Below, piece by piece: positions 18,152 to 26,292 of a stretch of 64,000 bases of DNA. This DNA is from Bradyrhizobium sp. SSBR45G (GTDB lineage Bacteria; Pseudomonadota; Alphaproteobacteria; Rhizobiales; Xanthobacteraceae). The notes under the pieces were generated by a model. It was given only the letters and a program-made list of their open reading frames with translations. It made no database searches and was not told the origin of the DNA. The position numbers were made by a program, and so were the translations under genes. The stretch's first letter is position 1; each line of letters begins with the position of its first letter. Location: contig NZ_BSCT01000005.1 of NCBI RefSeq assembly GCF_030159255.1, positions 62,001-126,000 of the forward strand. The letters run 5' to 3'.

Positions 18152-18514
18152 TCAGCCGCGACCGACGTTCTTCTCGCGGCCGGTCAGGCCCAGTTGCTCC
18201 TCGATCTTCATCTTCTCCAGGAGGAGATCGGTGACGATCCGCCTGAGGCGCTCATTCTCGACCCGCAACTCGTCGATCCGCTTTTCATCCGCGTCCGCCT
18301 TTTGTTCGAGCACGGCCCGAAGGGCGGTATCGGCAGCAGCCCCTTGCAGGACACCAGCCTCAACAGTTGAAGACTGCGATTTACGCCACCTGTGATAGGT
18401 CATGACACTGACCCCGAGCGCCTTGCAAGCTTTTGCCTGCGACTGACCGCTCGCGATGAGATCCCCCGCTTCGCGAAGCTTTGCTGCGATTTCTTCTGCC
18501 GAATGCCGCTTCAT
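18152..18514 (-). CDS. lone IS3-type OrfA-like protein (HTH plus coiled coil)
   Basis: A 120-residue protein with an N-terminal transposase-type helix-turn-helix (SAEEIAAKLREAG... QAKACKALGVSVMTYHRWRK, residues 5-45). A linker (about 46-75) and a leucine-zipper-like segment (IDELRVENERLRRIVTDLLLEK, residues 80-101) follow, as in OrfA of IS3-group elements. No OrfB with the DDE catalytic domain is present on either side and no terminal inverted repeats are seen, so it cannot transpose alone. It may be an insertion-sequence remnant or a domesticated DNA-binding protein. Its zipper matches the two tiny proteins at 19014 and 19409. Confidence 0.75.
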   Translation of the reverse strand: MKRHSAEEIAAKLREAGDLIASGQSQAKACKALGVSVMTYHRWRKSQSSTVEAGVLQGAAADTALRAVLEQKADADEKRIDELRVENERLRRIVTDLLLEKMKIEEQLGLTGREKNVGRG

Positions 18515-18633
18515 CTGGGTCTGTTCAGTCTAGGGCCCCGAAAGTTCCGCGCCATCATGCCAGGATATGCAGCCGGTTCGGCCGGATCGGCGGGCTTTCG
18601 GTAACATTATATATTATCAAAATCCCCTCCGTT

Positions 18634-18678
18634 AAGAGACGTTTCCATTCCCCACCGGGAATTATCACGTCTCTTTTT
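18634..18678 (+). terminator. nested hairpin followed by a T tract
   Basis: Nine-base perfect outer arms (AAGAGACGT at 18634-18642 and ACGTCTCTT at 18667-18675) enclose an inner five-base stem (TTCCC/GGGAA at 18648-18652 and 18657-18661) with a symmetric five-base internal loop on each side. The outer arm runs straight into TTTTT on the plus strand. It looks like an intrinsic terminator or an RNA element for a plus-strand transcript, although no plus-strand gene lies upstream. Confidence 0.5.
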
Positions 18679-18727
18679 GCTCCATTTGGGGCGAAGTGGC
18701 CGTTCGGACGACGGGGGGGATGTCGTC

Positions 18728-18738
18728 GGGGGGGGGGG
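18728..18738. repeat. run of eleven G
   Basis: An uninterrupted G11 tract, preceded by a G7 run at 18713-18719. Such tracts slip in replication and are also prone to sequencing error. No convincing gene spans it, so phase variation cannot be claimed. Confidence 0.8.
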
Positions 18739-18821
18739 CCGCCGGCTTGGTCTTGAGGGCCAGCCAGCCGTACTCACCCGTATTCGACCGGGGATGGCAC
18801 GCGCTCGCGGCACAGCTGAAC

Positions 18822-18859
18822 CGAGCGGCAATTGTGAACTCGTTCACAATTGCCGCTCG
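18822..18859. promoter_or_regulatory. 38-bp palindrome with perfect 18-base arms
   Basis: The left arm CGAGCGGCAATTGTGAAC (18822-18839) is followed by two bases (TC) and its exact reverse complement GTTCACAATTGCCGCTCG (18842-18859). With so short a centre it would be a cruciform or a double-sided protein site rather than an RNA terminator, and no T tract follows. The core is close to the symmetric operators of LacI/GntR-type repressors, but no such regulator is adjacent. Confidence 0.6.
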
Positions 18860-19013
18860 AACCGCGTGGTAGCTTTGGAACACCTGCGGGCCGGTTGAGC
18901 AACGCGCTATAATATGTGCGAAGTTGCAAACCATATAGGCACGTACTACTAAACGGATCGATCTACACTCCACACGTGCGTCATATTTCGGGTCTAGCTC
19001 AACGAGCTATATA

Positions 19014-19217
19014 ATGGCAAAGCAATCTAACGTGGCAAATAAGCCGAAGCAGACGACCCCGACCAGCGTGCCGAACGAAAAATTGAAGCGGCTCGTTCTC
19101 GAAAATCTGGAACTACGTGAGACCGTGGCGAACCTGGCGCTGGAGACTGCAATCCTTCGAGAAGCTCTGACGAAGGACGCAACGCGCAGGATGGTGCGGA
19201 AAGAAGACCTCCACTAG
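19014..19217 (+). CDS. small coiled-coil protein, zipper like OrfA
   Basis: A 67-residue protein. A polar N-terminus rich in Lys, Thr and Pro (residues 1-22) is followed by a leucine-zipper segment with ENLELRETVANLALETAIL at residues 30-48 and a charged tail. There is no Shine-Dalgarno sequence before the ATG; instead a TATAAT-like box overlaps the start, so the message may be leaderless or the start wrong. The zipper has the same spacing as in the proteins at 18152 and 19409. No DNA-binding domain is present. Function unknown. Confidence 0.5.
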   Translation: MAKQSNVANKPKQTTPTSVPNEKLKRLVLENLELRETVANLALETAILREALTKDATRRMVRKEDLH

Positions 19218-19408
19218 CGATCGCCGTCAGGCTCCGCCGTTGCGGATCGCATGGATGTCAGGCACGCCGTTAATGGGTCTCGACAGCGACGAATGCGGTG
19301 CCGGCACGCTTGAACCTGCGAAGATTTGAATTCAGAGCGATCTTACGGCACGGCGGCTGAGCGTTCGAATCATCAGATCGGAGATTCGCGAGCCCGCCTG
19401 GTCCCGAG

Positions 19409-19618
19409 CTAATGATTTCGGCTCCGCTTTCGATCCGGGCATGCGATCAAAGGCTCAGCATCCAGATCCGGACACTCCGCAAGCTCACGCAACAGTTCGA
19501 TCTCGATCAACAGCGAAACCACCTGCTCGCGTAGCAGACGATTGGTGTCCGATAAATCGCTTAATCGCCGTACCGAGCGCATCGACAGGATGGGCCGCAG
19601 CTTGCTCGAGTCCACCAT
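19409..19618 (-). CDS. small coiled-coil protein, zipper like OrfA
   Basis: A 69-residue protein with a strong ribosome site (GGAAGAAG about eight bases before the ATG at 19618). Residues 19-46 form a short coiled coil (LSDLSDTNRLLREQVVSLLI, then EIELLREL), matching the zipper of the neighbouring small proteins. The tail is acidic, then ends in an Arg-rich basic stretch. It has no membrane segment or other recognisable domain. Its partner may be one of the neighbouring zipper proteins; this is inference. Confidence 0.55.
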   Translation of the reverse strand: MVDSSKLRPILSMRSVRRLSDLSDTNRLLREQVVSLLIEIELLRELAECPDLDAEPLIACPDRKRSRNH

Positions 19619-19966
19619 CGGGGAACTTCTTCCATTTCGCTTATGATATGGTATGCGCCCCCCGGCGCGTAGTTCAACCGAAGTCGACTCTTAAGGTTAG
19701 AATCGCTCGGCTTCAGTTCGAATGGACTTTGGCAGCATGCAACTCTGTCGGCCCGATCGCAAGAAGGGTCCCATTGGCGCGGCCATCCGTAGATCCTCTC
19801 TGTCGTTCCCTGTGCCTCCAGCTTGTCGGCCAGGCGCACACGCATGACAATACTCACTTCATGTAACGAGAACGCGAAACCGCGACGACCGATCAGCACA
19901 TCCGCATGCAGGAGAAGCAAGGCGGGGGCTTGCGCGCGTCGGTTCCATTTGGCGGCACACATCCGC
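19619..19966. other. 348-base gap without a supported gene
   Basis: Apart from the ribosome site of the small minus-strand gene (about 19625-19635) nothing could be supported. Frames open on either strand have mixed codon use and no start signals. Confidence 0.4.
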
Positions 19967-20380
19967 CTATGGTCGCGGCGACAGCGGCTGCAGGATCAAC
20001 TGTCCGGCGTCCGTTCGTCCGCGGAACACAAACGATCCCTTGCTGGTGACGATGACATCGCCAGACTGGAGGGTCTCGTCGCTCAGGATACGGTCCGTCG
20101 CGCGTTCCTCGGGGGATGGAGGTGGAGAAGGCATCTCGCGCGGCTGCGCAGCTGCGTCCCGCCGCGCGCGCTCGGCGCGCTCACGCGCCTGCTGCACCCT
20201 CTCCTTCCACGCCTCGCGCGACATCGCGCTGTCCGGTGAAAATTGGTCCGCGGGCTCGGGCTGCGCCGTCGCCTCGGCATGCGCAGCGGGCGCGAGGCCC
20301 GAGAGTTCGAGGCCGATCACGATCGGCAAAAGCCATCGGCCGAGGTCCGTTGCGAGCGGGGAACAGAGCGGCATCGCCAT
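19967..20380 (-). CDS. small exported protein of unknown function
   Basis: A 137-residue protein. The N-terminus (PLCSPLATDLGRWLLPIVIG ... APAAHAEA) is a likely signal peptide with cleavage after AHA. The mature part begins with a charged helix (SREAWKERVQQARERAERARRD), a Pro-rich linker and a C-terminal beta-rich segment (GDVIVTSKGSFVFRG). It is 58 bases downstream of the GNAT-like gene on the same strand and may share its transcript. No family recognised. Confidence 0.65.
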   Translation of the reverse strand: MAMPLCSPLATDLGRWLLPIVIGLELSGLAPAAHAEATAQPEPADQFSPDSAMSREAWKERVQQARERAERARRDAAAQPREMPSPPPSPEERATDRILSDETLQSGDVIVTSKGSFVFRGRTDAGQLILQPLSPRP

Positions 20381-20438
20381 GATCGCTGGTCGTCTCACCG
20401 ATCCGGCCGTGAGCGAATCGCCGCCAACGCGCGCGTCC

Positions 20439-21353
20439 TCACCCGTCGAACAGCGCGGCCTCGCTGAAGGCGAGATCGCCCAGGTGGGGTGGACGGGGAC
20501 CTTTGACATATTTGCGCCCGCGCTTGTCCGAGTACCATCCGACAATGCTTCTCATGGGCTCGTTGGCATCGAGCCGCACCAGAACGCCGCCCTGCCGCGC
20601 CAGGAACCGTCCGATATTGCCAGCGTTGCGGTGCAGGTCGGCGATAGTCCGGCAGTACAGCAGACGATAGACCGGCAAAACATTCTTCACACGGTGTTTC
20701 TGAAAGACGAACGGATACGCCCGGTCCGCATCGCGCGCGACGATGCTCAGGCAGCCCCAGCCGGCATGGGCCCGCAACAGATCGGCTTCGTAGTGCGTCA
20801 GTCCGCCGACGTCGCTCTCCGCGAACGTTCCGACCGTCACGCCCGATTGCGGTCGGGACAGCGCCAGCGCCGCATAGATTTGTCCCTTGCAATAGACCGA
20901 GAAGCCCTGGGCCTCGACCTGTGGCCAAGTATGCGGGGCCGGGGTGATGTTGAAATAGGTCACGCTCTTGTCGCGCGTCGCCGCGCGGACCAGCATCGAG
21001 CTGAAGGCACGGAACGGAGGCTCGACATACCAGCTCGAGACGTTGGCCCGCACGATCATCGCGCCATCGTCCGCCTGCACGGTGGAGAACAGCAGCAGGA
21101 TGACGCCGACGGGAACGCCGCCATGATCGAGGCAATAGCCGAATACCGGAAAGCCCGCCGGCCGCGGACGCGCCGCGTGGCGCTCGAGCCCGCGCAGCCA
21201 ATAGGCTTCGCTGCGGAACGCGAATCCGCGTGTCAGCAGCGCCGCGACCGCCGCCAGATCCGCGGTCCCGATTTCGCGAATGCGCACGCCGGTGACCGGC
21301 TGCGCCGGCGCCGCCGTGTCGGTCACAACCTCAGCCTTCCTGATCGGCTGCAT
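20439..21353 (-). CDS. GNAT-type acyltransferase-like protein
   Basis: A 304-residue protein with features of the N-acetyltransferase (GNAT) fold: an N-terminal strand-helix unit (VRIREIGTADLAAVAALLTRGF), central strands (VPVGVILLLFSTV) and a likely acyl-CoA-binding loop in the middle. The second half (YCKGQIYAALALSRP onward) looks like a repeat of the fold seen in tandem-GNAT proteins. The ATG at 21353 has GGTGA seven bases upstream; a TTG at 21368 would be a longer form. Next to a glycoside hydrolase and glycosyltransferases it may acylate a sugar, but this is not shown. Confidence 0.7.
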   Translation of the reverse strand: MQPIRKAEVVTDTAAPAQPVTGVRIREIGTADLAAVAALLTRGFAFRSEAYWLRGLERHAARPRPAGFPVFGYCLDHGGVPVGVILLLFSTVQADDGAMIVRANVSSWYVEPPFRAFSSMLVRAATRDKSVTYFNITPAPHTWPQVEAQGFSVYCKGQIYAALALSRPQSGVTVGTFAESDVGGLTHYEADLLRAHAGWGCLSIVARDADRAYPFVFQKHRVKNVLPVYRLLYCRTIADLHRNAGNIGRFLARQGGVLVRLDANEPMRSIVGWYSDKRGRKYVKGPRPPHLGDLAFSEAALFDG

Positions 21354-21554
21354 TCCAGCATCACCCAAGCGACGTCCTGCGCGCCTGCGCAGAATGGATC
21401 CATCGTGGCTGCAATTATCGTAAAAGGATCGCGTCGCAGTGAACCACGTCGTGCCGGCCTTACTGTTGAGTTAACGCCATGCGCGAGAGACATTCGCGAT
21501 GTCAGCATCCATCGCTTCACATTTGGCAGCGCACCGATCGGCACGCGCAGGCGG

Positions 21555-22883
21555 TCACGGTCTCGGCACGCGAAACATGTAGGTCTCGTCGGCATTGAGC
21601 CCGTCGACGAAGAAGCGGCCGGGCGTCACGTCGATGCGACGCTGCAGCCCATCCCACCCCCAGACCTCCAGGCTGCGCGCCCATGCCGGCAAATCGATCT
21701 CGACCGCGCGGCCCGGCCGGTCGGTCCAGCCGGCGATGTTCTGCCAGACGATCAGGTCGGCATCCGCTCCGCTCAGCCTATAAAGTGCGAGCTGCCGGTC
21801 GATCGACACGATCTTCATGTGGCCGGCGAGCTGCAGCACCGTCTTCAGCACCACGCTACGCGCCTCCGGCACCCACGGATCCGCGCCGCTCGCCATGGCA
21901 TAAGCGAGCCCGTCGACATCAGGTGTATCACCTACATTCCAGGGAAAGGCGACGGCAGAGACCGGTGTCCGGCCGTCCTTCCCGACCACGGCCAGCTGAT
22001 CCCAGATCGCACTCAGAAACAATTTGGCAGCAACCTTCTCGTCCGCCCAGGCGCCGGCGCGCGCGACGTTGAACTCGGTGGTGTAGAAGTTGACGTCGCG
22101 GGTCAGGCCCATCGCCTGCTTGATCCGATCGAAGCAGGTCTGCGCCGAGAACGCGCGTCCCCTGGTCATCGGATACCATCGATCATTGTAGTAGGTGTGC
22201 AGGTCGATGCCGTCGAGGCGGCCGTCCGCGAGCAGATCGGCAATCGCCGGTCCATAGCCGCGCAGCGTCGCGTCGCCATGCGAGTTGCAGGTGGCGAAGC
22301 CGCCGGGCACGACGCGCAGCTTGGGATCGACGCTGTGGACGCCGTCGGCCAGTCCGGCCAGCGCATCGTGATAGTCCTTGCGCGGGATCGATGCTTGCAC
22401 ATCGGGCTCGTTGATCGCGGTAAAAATGGTCGCGCCCCAGTCGGGAATACCGTTGTCCTGGCCCCACTCGCCGCCGGGACGAAAGCGTTTGGCCATCGCC
22501 TGCCCGGCTGCGAACCAGTCCTGATAGGACCCGATCGGCTGCGTCGGGTTCAAGGTCTGATAGCTGCCTTCATATTCGAGCAGGATCAGCGGCGTGATGC
22601 CGTTCTTGTGCGCCTCCAGCATGGCGGCGTCGAAATCATGCGGCGTCGGCGCCCGCGCGAGCGTGCGCCAGCCGTAGGAATCCATCCGCCCCATCCTGGC
22701 CCCGACGCCGTGAAGCGCCTGGTAGAGCTGCGTGCTCTTGCCGGCAAGATGCGTGACGAGATTACCGCCGCCGATCCGATCGCGGATCGCGGCCCCCTTC
22801 AAATCATCGGCGAGGCCTGGGATTGCCGAGCCAATCGTTAACAGCGCTATGCTAATGACCAGCAGATTGGAACGAAGTCGCAA
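21555..22883 (-). CDS. secreted glycoside hydrolase, clan GH-A
   Basis: A 442-residue exported enzyme. The signal peptide covers about residues 1-25 (ends GLADD). The TIM-barrel features of clan A glycosidases are visible: INEPD with the acid/base Glu159 and a second catalytic-type motif TTEFN with Glu270, plus LHTYYND. It most resembles GH39/GH5-like enzymes of exopolysaccharide loci. The start is a TTG at 22883 with a GGGA leader; no ATG lies between it and the signal helix. It may trim or release the polysaccharide in the periplasm. The start is only 15 bases from the divergent glycosyltransferase start. Confidence 0.83.
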   Translation of the reverse strand: MRLRSNLLVISIALLTIGSAIPGLADDLKGAAIRDRIGGGNLVTHLAGKSTQLYQALHGVGARMGRMDSYGWRTLARAPTPHDFDAAMLEAHKNGITPLILLEYEGSYQTLNPTQPIGSYQDWFAAGQAMAKRFRPGGEWGQDNGIPDWGATIFTAINEPDVQASIPRKDYHDALAGLADGVHSVDPKLRVVPGGFATCNSHGDATLRGYGPAIADLLADGRLDGIDLHTYYNDRWYPMTRGRAFSAQTCFDRIKQAMGLTRDVNFYTTEFNVARAGAWADEKVAAKLFLSAIWDQLAVVGKDGRTPVSAVAFPWNVGDTPDVDGLAYAMASGADPWVPEARSVVLKTVLQLAGHMKIVSIDRQLALYRLSGADADLIVWQNIAGWTDRPGRAVEIDLPAWARSLEVWGWDGLQRRIDVTPGRFFVDGLNADETYMFRVPRP

Positions 22884-22898
22884 TGGCTATTCCCGTAG

Positions 22899-24092
22899 AT
22901 GTCCGCAATGACGTTCGAGATCGTCCAGGTCGTTCAAGAGATAAGCAATGCCGGCGGCGTGGAAACCGTCGCCATCGAGCTGGCGCGCGTTTTCGGCCGG
23001 AATGGTTTATCGAACGTCGTGCTCGCCAGCGCGGTCGCGGAAAATCTCGAACAGTCGATCAGGGTCGAGCGGGTCGCGCCATGGCTGGCGCGCATTCCGA
23101 CCCGCGGGCTTTTCCGTCACCTCGGCCGTGCGATCGTGGTGCCGCTGTTCACGCTGGCGGCGACGCGGGCGCTGGCGCGCCATCCCGACGCCGTCGTCAT
23201 CAGCCATGGCGACAGCCTCAAGGGCGACGTGCTGATCGTGCATGCCGTCAACGCGCAGAGCCTTGCCGAGAAGCGCGCCGCCGGCAGCTGGCGCTGGATG
23301 CTCAATCCGATGCATCTGTGGGTGGCCTTGCGCGACCGTTTCATGATCGGCGGCCTGCGCTATCGCGCCTTCGTCGCCGTCTCCGAGCGGGTGACCGCAG
23401 AGCTGCAGCGCTTCTATGGCGTGCCGCCGTCGCGCATCCACGTGATCTCCAACGGCATCGATCTCAACCGGTTCAAGCGCGACGAGCATAGCGGCCAGGC
23501 GATCCGGCGCGAGTTCGGCATTCCATCGGATGCGCGCGTGCTGCTGTTCGTGGGCCATGAATTCAGCCGCAAGGGCCTGGCGCATGCGATCGGCGCTCTG
23601 GAGATGCTCGGCGAGGATGTCTGGCTGCTGGTCGTCGGCTCGGACAATCCTGCGCCCTACAAGAAGCTCGCGCGCAAGGCGCGGGATCGGCTCGTCTTTG
23701 CCGGCTCGCGTTCCGACATGCCGGCGCTCTACGCGGCGGCCGACGCGTTCGTATTGCCCACGAGCTATGAGACGTTCTCGCTGGTCTGCATGGAGGCGAT
23801 GGCCTGCGCGGTGCCGGTGTTCGCAACCCCGGTCGGCGGCATCGAGGACTATCTTCATGATGGCACCAACGGATTCCGCATCCGGATCGATGCCGACGAC
23901 ATCGCGGCCAAGATCGCCGCGGCCTTCGCCGATCCCGCGCTGATGCAGCGACTTCGGGATGGCGCATACACGACGGCGCAGGCCTATGGCTGGGACCAGG
24001 TCGGACTGAAATATATCGAGCTGCTCAGGCGCATCGATGCGGCCAAGCGGGAGCCGAGCCAGTCCGCCATGACGGTGTCGGCCAAAGCCTAG
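22899..24092 (+). CDS. glycosyltransferase, GT4 family
   Basis: A 397-residue GT-B enzyme. The N-terminal glycine-rich loop (SNAGGVETVAIELAR) and the C-terminal motif region (LPTSYETFSLVCMEAMACAVPVFATPVGGIEDY, with the two catalytic Glu seven residues apart) are diagnostic of family GT4. The ISNGIDLNRFKRD segment marks the start of the C-terminal domain. ATG at 22899 was taken; ATG at 22908 (MTFEIVQ) is equally possible. It converges on the glycosyltransferase at 24096 with a 3-base gap. The donor sugar is unknown. Confidence 0.92.
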   Translation: MSAMTFEIVQVVQEISNAGGVETVAIELARVFGRNGLSNVVLASAVAENLEQSIRVERVAPWLARIPTRGLFRHLGRAIVVPLFTLAATRALARHPDAVVISHGDSLKGDVLIVHAVNAQSLAEKRAAGSWRWMLNPMHLWVALRDRFMIGGLRYRAFVAVSERVTAELQRFYGVPPSRIHVISNGIDLNRFKRDEHSGQAIRREFGIPSDARVLLFVGHEFSRKGLAHAIGALEMLGEDVWLLVVGSDNPAPYKKLARKARDRLVFAGSRSDMPALYAAADAFVLPTSYETFSLVCMEAMACAVPVFATPVGGIEDYLHDGTNGFRIRIDADDIAAKIAAAFADPALMQRLRDGAYTTAQAYGWDQVGLKYIELLRRIDAAKREPSQSAMTVSAKA

Positions 24093-24095
24093 GCT

Positions 24096-25277
24096 CTACC
24101 GGCTCGCCTGCAGCCGCTGCGGCCGCATCGCGCGTGACGCGCTCCTCGACTGGTCAGCTGCCTTGCACGCCACTTCAATCGCGGTTGCGACCGCATCATA
24201 GGTGAACCGCTTGAGCACATTGGCGCGCGCGGCGCGCGATCGCGGCCCGAGTTCGGTCCGGTTGAGGCTAAGCTCATCGATCAACTGGCATAAACGTTCG
24301 GGATCCTGCTCCGGCACGATCCAGCCGCCGTCGCCGATCACGTCGGGAATGGCCCCGCAGGTCGATCCGATCACCGGAATGCCGCAGGCCTGGGCCTCGA
24401 TGATCACCCGGCCGAACTGTTCGCGCACCGCGTTCGTCGTTCGCGTCAGCAGCAGCAGCGCGTCGAGGCTCTGCAAGAACGATGCGACGACAGTCGGTGC
24501 CTCCCATCCCCTGATATCGACGCGGTCGCCCAGGCCGAGCTCCTGCACGCGCTGGCACAGATGCGCCTCGTGCGGCCCTTCGCCCATGATGCTCAGCGTG
24601 GCCGCCGAGTTGCTACGTGCGAGCGCCTTGAGCGCATCGTCCAGCCCCTTCTCGACCACGAGACGGCCGACATAGCCGAGCCGCAACGGCCTGTCCGCAC
24701 TCCTCGGCGGCGACGCATCGGCCGGCGTGAAGGTCGCGAGATCGACGCCATAGCCGATCGGCGTCACCGGACCGGTATAGCCGCGCGCCCGCACCACGTC
24801 CGTCGCATCGGGGCTGCGCGACAACACGTGATCCGTTCGGCCAAGGACGAATTTGCGGATCGCCTCGAACGGCGGCGGCAGGCGCTTGAGAATGTTCTGA
24901 TCGACCTCGAGCACGACCGCCGCCCGGCCGCGCGAGAGCTGCGCCTGCAGCGCCACGATGCTCCACGGCTCTTCCCAGAGATGAATGACGTCGGGATCGA
25001 GCTCGCGCAGCAGGCGACGCAGCGCAGGATAGAAATGCAGATACCATTTCATCGGTCCGGCTTCGGCCAGCCGGATTGGGAGCCGATGGACGGGGAAACT
25101 TTCGTTGGACGGCACGGCCGTGATCGTGCGGCCGAACTCCTTCCACACCTCGGGCATCACCAGATGCAGGTCGACGTCGGGCCGGGACGCGAGATGCCGG
25201 TAGCGCAGCCGGCCCGCTTCGCTGCTGGTCGCCGGATGCGCAATCGAGACGATTCGCAAGCGCCGCCCGCTAGACAC
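24096..25277 (-). CDS. glycosyltransferase, GT4 family
   Basis: A 393-residue GT-B glycosyltransferase with a GT4 C-terminal domain (RLGYVGRLVVEKGLDDALKAL; REQFGRVIIEAQACGIPVIGS, the E-x7-E region; PEQDPERL). It begins with GTG at 25277, and the stop of the deacetylase gene upstream lies inside its first codons (8-base overlap), so the two are coupled. It is the last gene of the six-gene overlapping set of the second polysaccharide locus. Confidence 0.91.
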   Translation of the reverse strand: MSSGRRLRIVSIAHPATSSEAGRLRYRHLASRPDVDLHLVMPEVWKEFGRTITAVPSNESFPVHRLPIRLAEAGPMKWYLHFYPALRRLLRELDPDVIHLWEEPWSIVALQAQLSRGRAAVVLEVDQNILKRLPPPFEAIRKFVLGRTDHVLSRSPDATDVVRARGYTGPVTPIGYGVDLATFTPADASPPRSADRPLRLGYVGRLVVEKGLDDALKALARSNSAATLSIMGEGPHEAHLCQRVQELGLGDRVDIRGWEAPTVVASFLQSLDALLLLTRTTNAVREQFGRVIIEAQACGIPVIGSTCGAIPDVIGDGGWIVPEQDPERLCQLIDELSLNRTELGPRSRAARANVLKRFTYDAVATAIEVACKAADQSRSASRAMRPQRLQASR

Positions 25278-26292
25278 GGCCCATCACCCGCGCTGCGGTG
25301 CCGCTGAGACCGGTCAGATGCAGCTCCATCGCGGCGAGGCTGCGATGAGCGCCATTCATGGTGTTGCGCGGGATCGAGAACGCATCCTGGCCGGCATGGA
25401 CCAGTCCCTTGCGCGTGGTCGCGGCGCTGGCGAAGCCCGCCTGCCGTGCCAGCGCGAAATCGCGGGGACCACAGTCCGCAGCCCGGCCGTAGGGAAAGGC
25501 GAAGTGCTGGACATCGAGCCCGAGCCGCTGGTTCAGGCGAAGCCGCGCGTCAGCCAGCTCATGCAACGCGGCCTCGGGCGGCAGCGAGGAGATGCGCGCA
25601 TGCGACACGGTGTGCGCACCGATCTCCACCAGCGGATCCCGCGCGAGCGCCTCCAGCATGTCCCAGGAGATCGCGTGCGTCCAATGCATGGCATCGATGT
25701 CGATGGCGTTGGCGGCGCAGAACGCCGCGTAGCAACCCGCGGCCTGCGGGCCATCCCAGCCGGCCGCGACCTGCGCAAACACCGCGCGGCGCTGCTCGGC
25801 GCTCGACAGCGCGATATGCTCGCCGTCGATCCAGAGGCGGTCTCTGTGCAGCAGTGCGTCTTCGAGTCCTGCGGCCCATAGCGGCAAGGTGCCGTCGGGA
25901 ATGCCAGTGGTCACGAACAGCGTGACCGGCACGTTGTGGCGGCGGAACACCGGCACCAGAAGCTCGAACGTGTCGCGATAGCAATCGTCGATCGAGAAAT
26001 TGACGTAACGCCCGGCCGGCTCGACACCCGCCGCACGGCGGAGCGCCTCACTGATCGTCACGACGTCCCAGCCCTGGTCGAGGACATAGCCGAGGAAGCG
26101 ATCGAGAAAATCCGCATCCACGTAGAAGTCGCGGTTGGGCAGATGCGCCCACTGCTCCGAACGCGCAATGCGATGAAATGTCAGACAGCAGCCGCGCGGG
26201 CCGAGCACCCGATCGGCAGCCTTGGCCAAGGGAAGGACGAACGCACTGGAGGCCATCATGGCCTTGGCTGCAGCAAGGGCCAACAGGGTCAA
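25270..26292 (-). CDS. polysaccharide deacetylase (carbohydrate esterase 4)
   Basis: A 340-residue NodB-homology protein. Motif 1 appears as VNFSIDDCYRD (metal-binding and catalytic Asp pair) and motif 2 as GAHTVSHARISSL with the His-x3-His pair; the last part holds FAFPYGR. Active enzymes remove N- or O-acetyl groups from sugars. The TTG start at 26292 overlaps the flippase stop as TTGA and has a good AAGGGAG leader; ATG at 26259 is the alternative. The protein begins with a hydrophobic stretch, so membrane attachment or export is possible. Confidence 0.86.
   Translation of the reverse strand: MTLLALAAAKAMMASSAFVLPLAKAADRVLGPRGCCLTFHRIARSEQWAHLPNRDFYVDADFLDRFLGYVLDQGWDVVTISEALRRAAGVEPAGRYVNFSIDDCYRDTFELLVPVFRRHNVPVTLFVTTGIPDGTLPLWAAGLEDALLHRDRLWIDGEHIALSSAEQRRAVFAQVAAGWDGPQAAGCYAAFCAANAIDIDAMHWTHAISWDMLEALARDPLVEIGAHTVSHARISSLPPEAALHELADARLRLNQRLGLDVQHFAFPYGRAADCGPRDFALARQAGFASAATTRKGLVHAGQDAFSIPRNTMNGAHRSLAAMELHLTGLSGTAARVMGRV

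Larger units (their letters stand above)
18515..19013. other. gene-poor, structure-rich gap of 499 bases
   Basis: This stretch is AT-richer than its surroundings (for example a TATATATTAT-like patch near 18607). It contains the nested hairpin, the G11 run and the 38-bp palindrome listed separately, and a small six-base hairpin (TAGCTC/GAGCTA, 18995-19009) just before the small gene at 19014. Open frames exist but have no ribosome site or family match. It could hold a small RNA or be the scar of a mobile element. Confidence 0.45.

Noticed and set aside
18152..18514. A complete insertion sequence around the OrfA-like gene
   Set aside because: No OrfB, no terminal inverted repeats and no target-site duplication could be found around it.
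18822..18859. Reading the palindrome as a lac operator
   Set aside because: The resemblance to the symmetric lac operator is partial (two extra central bases and changed bases), and no LacI-type gene is present.
18665..18973. A 102-residue minus-strand frame crossing the palindrome and the G11 run
   Set aside because: It starts with GTG and has no ribosome site or family match; the palindrome and the G run better explain the sequence.
20040..22841. A 933-residue plus-strand frame
   Set aside because: It runs antisense to the GNAT-like and glycoside hydrolase genes, which have clear family motifs; this frame has none.
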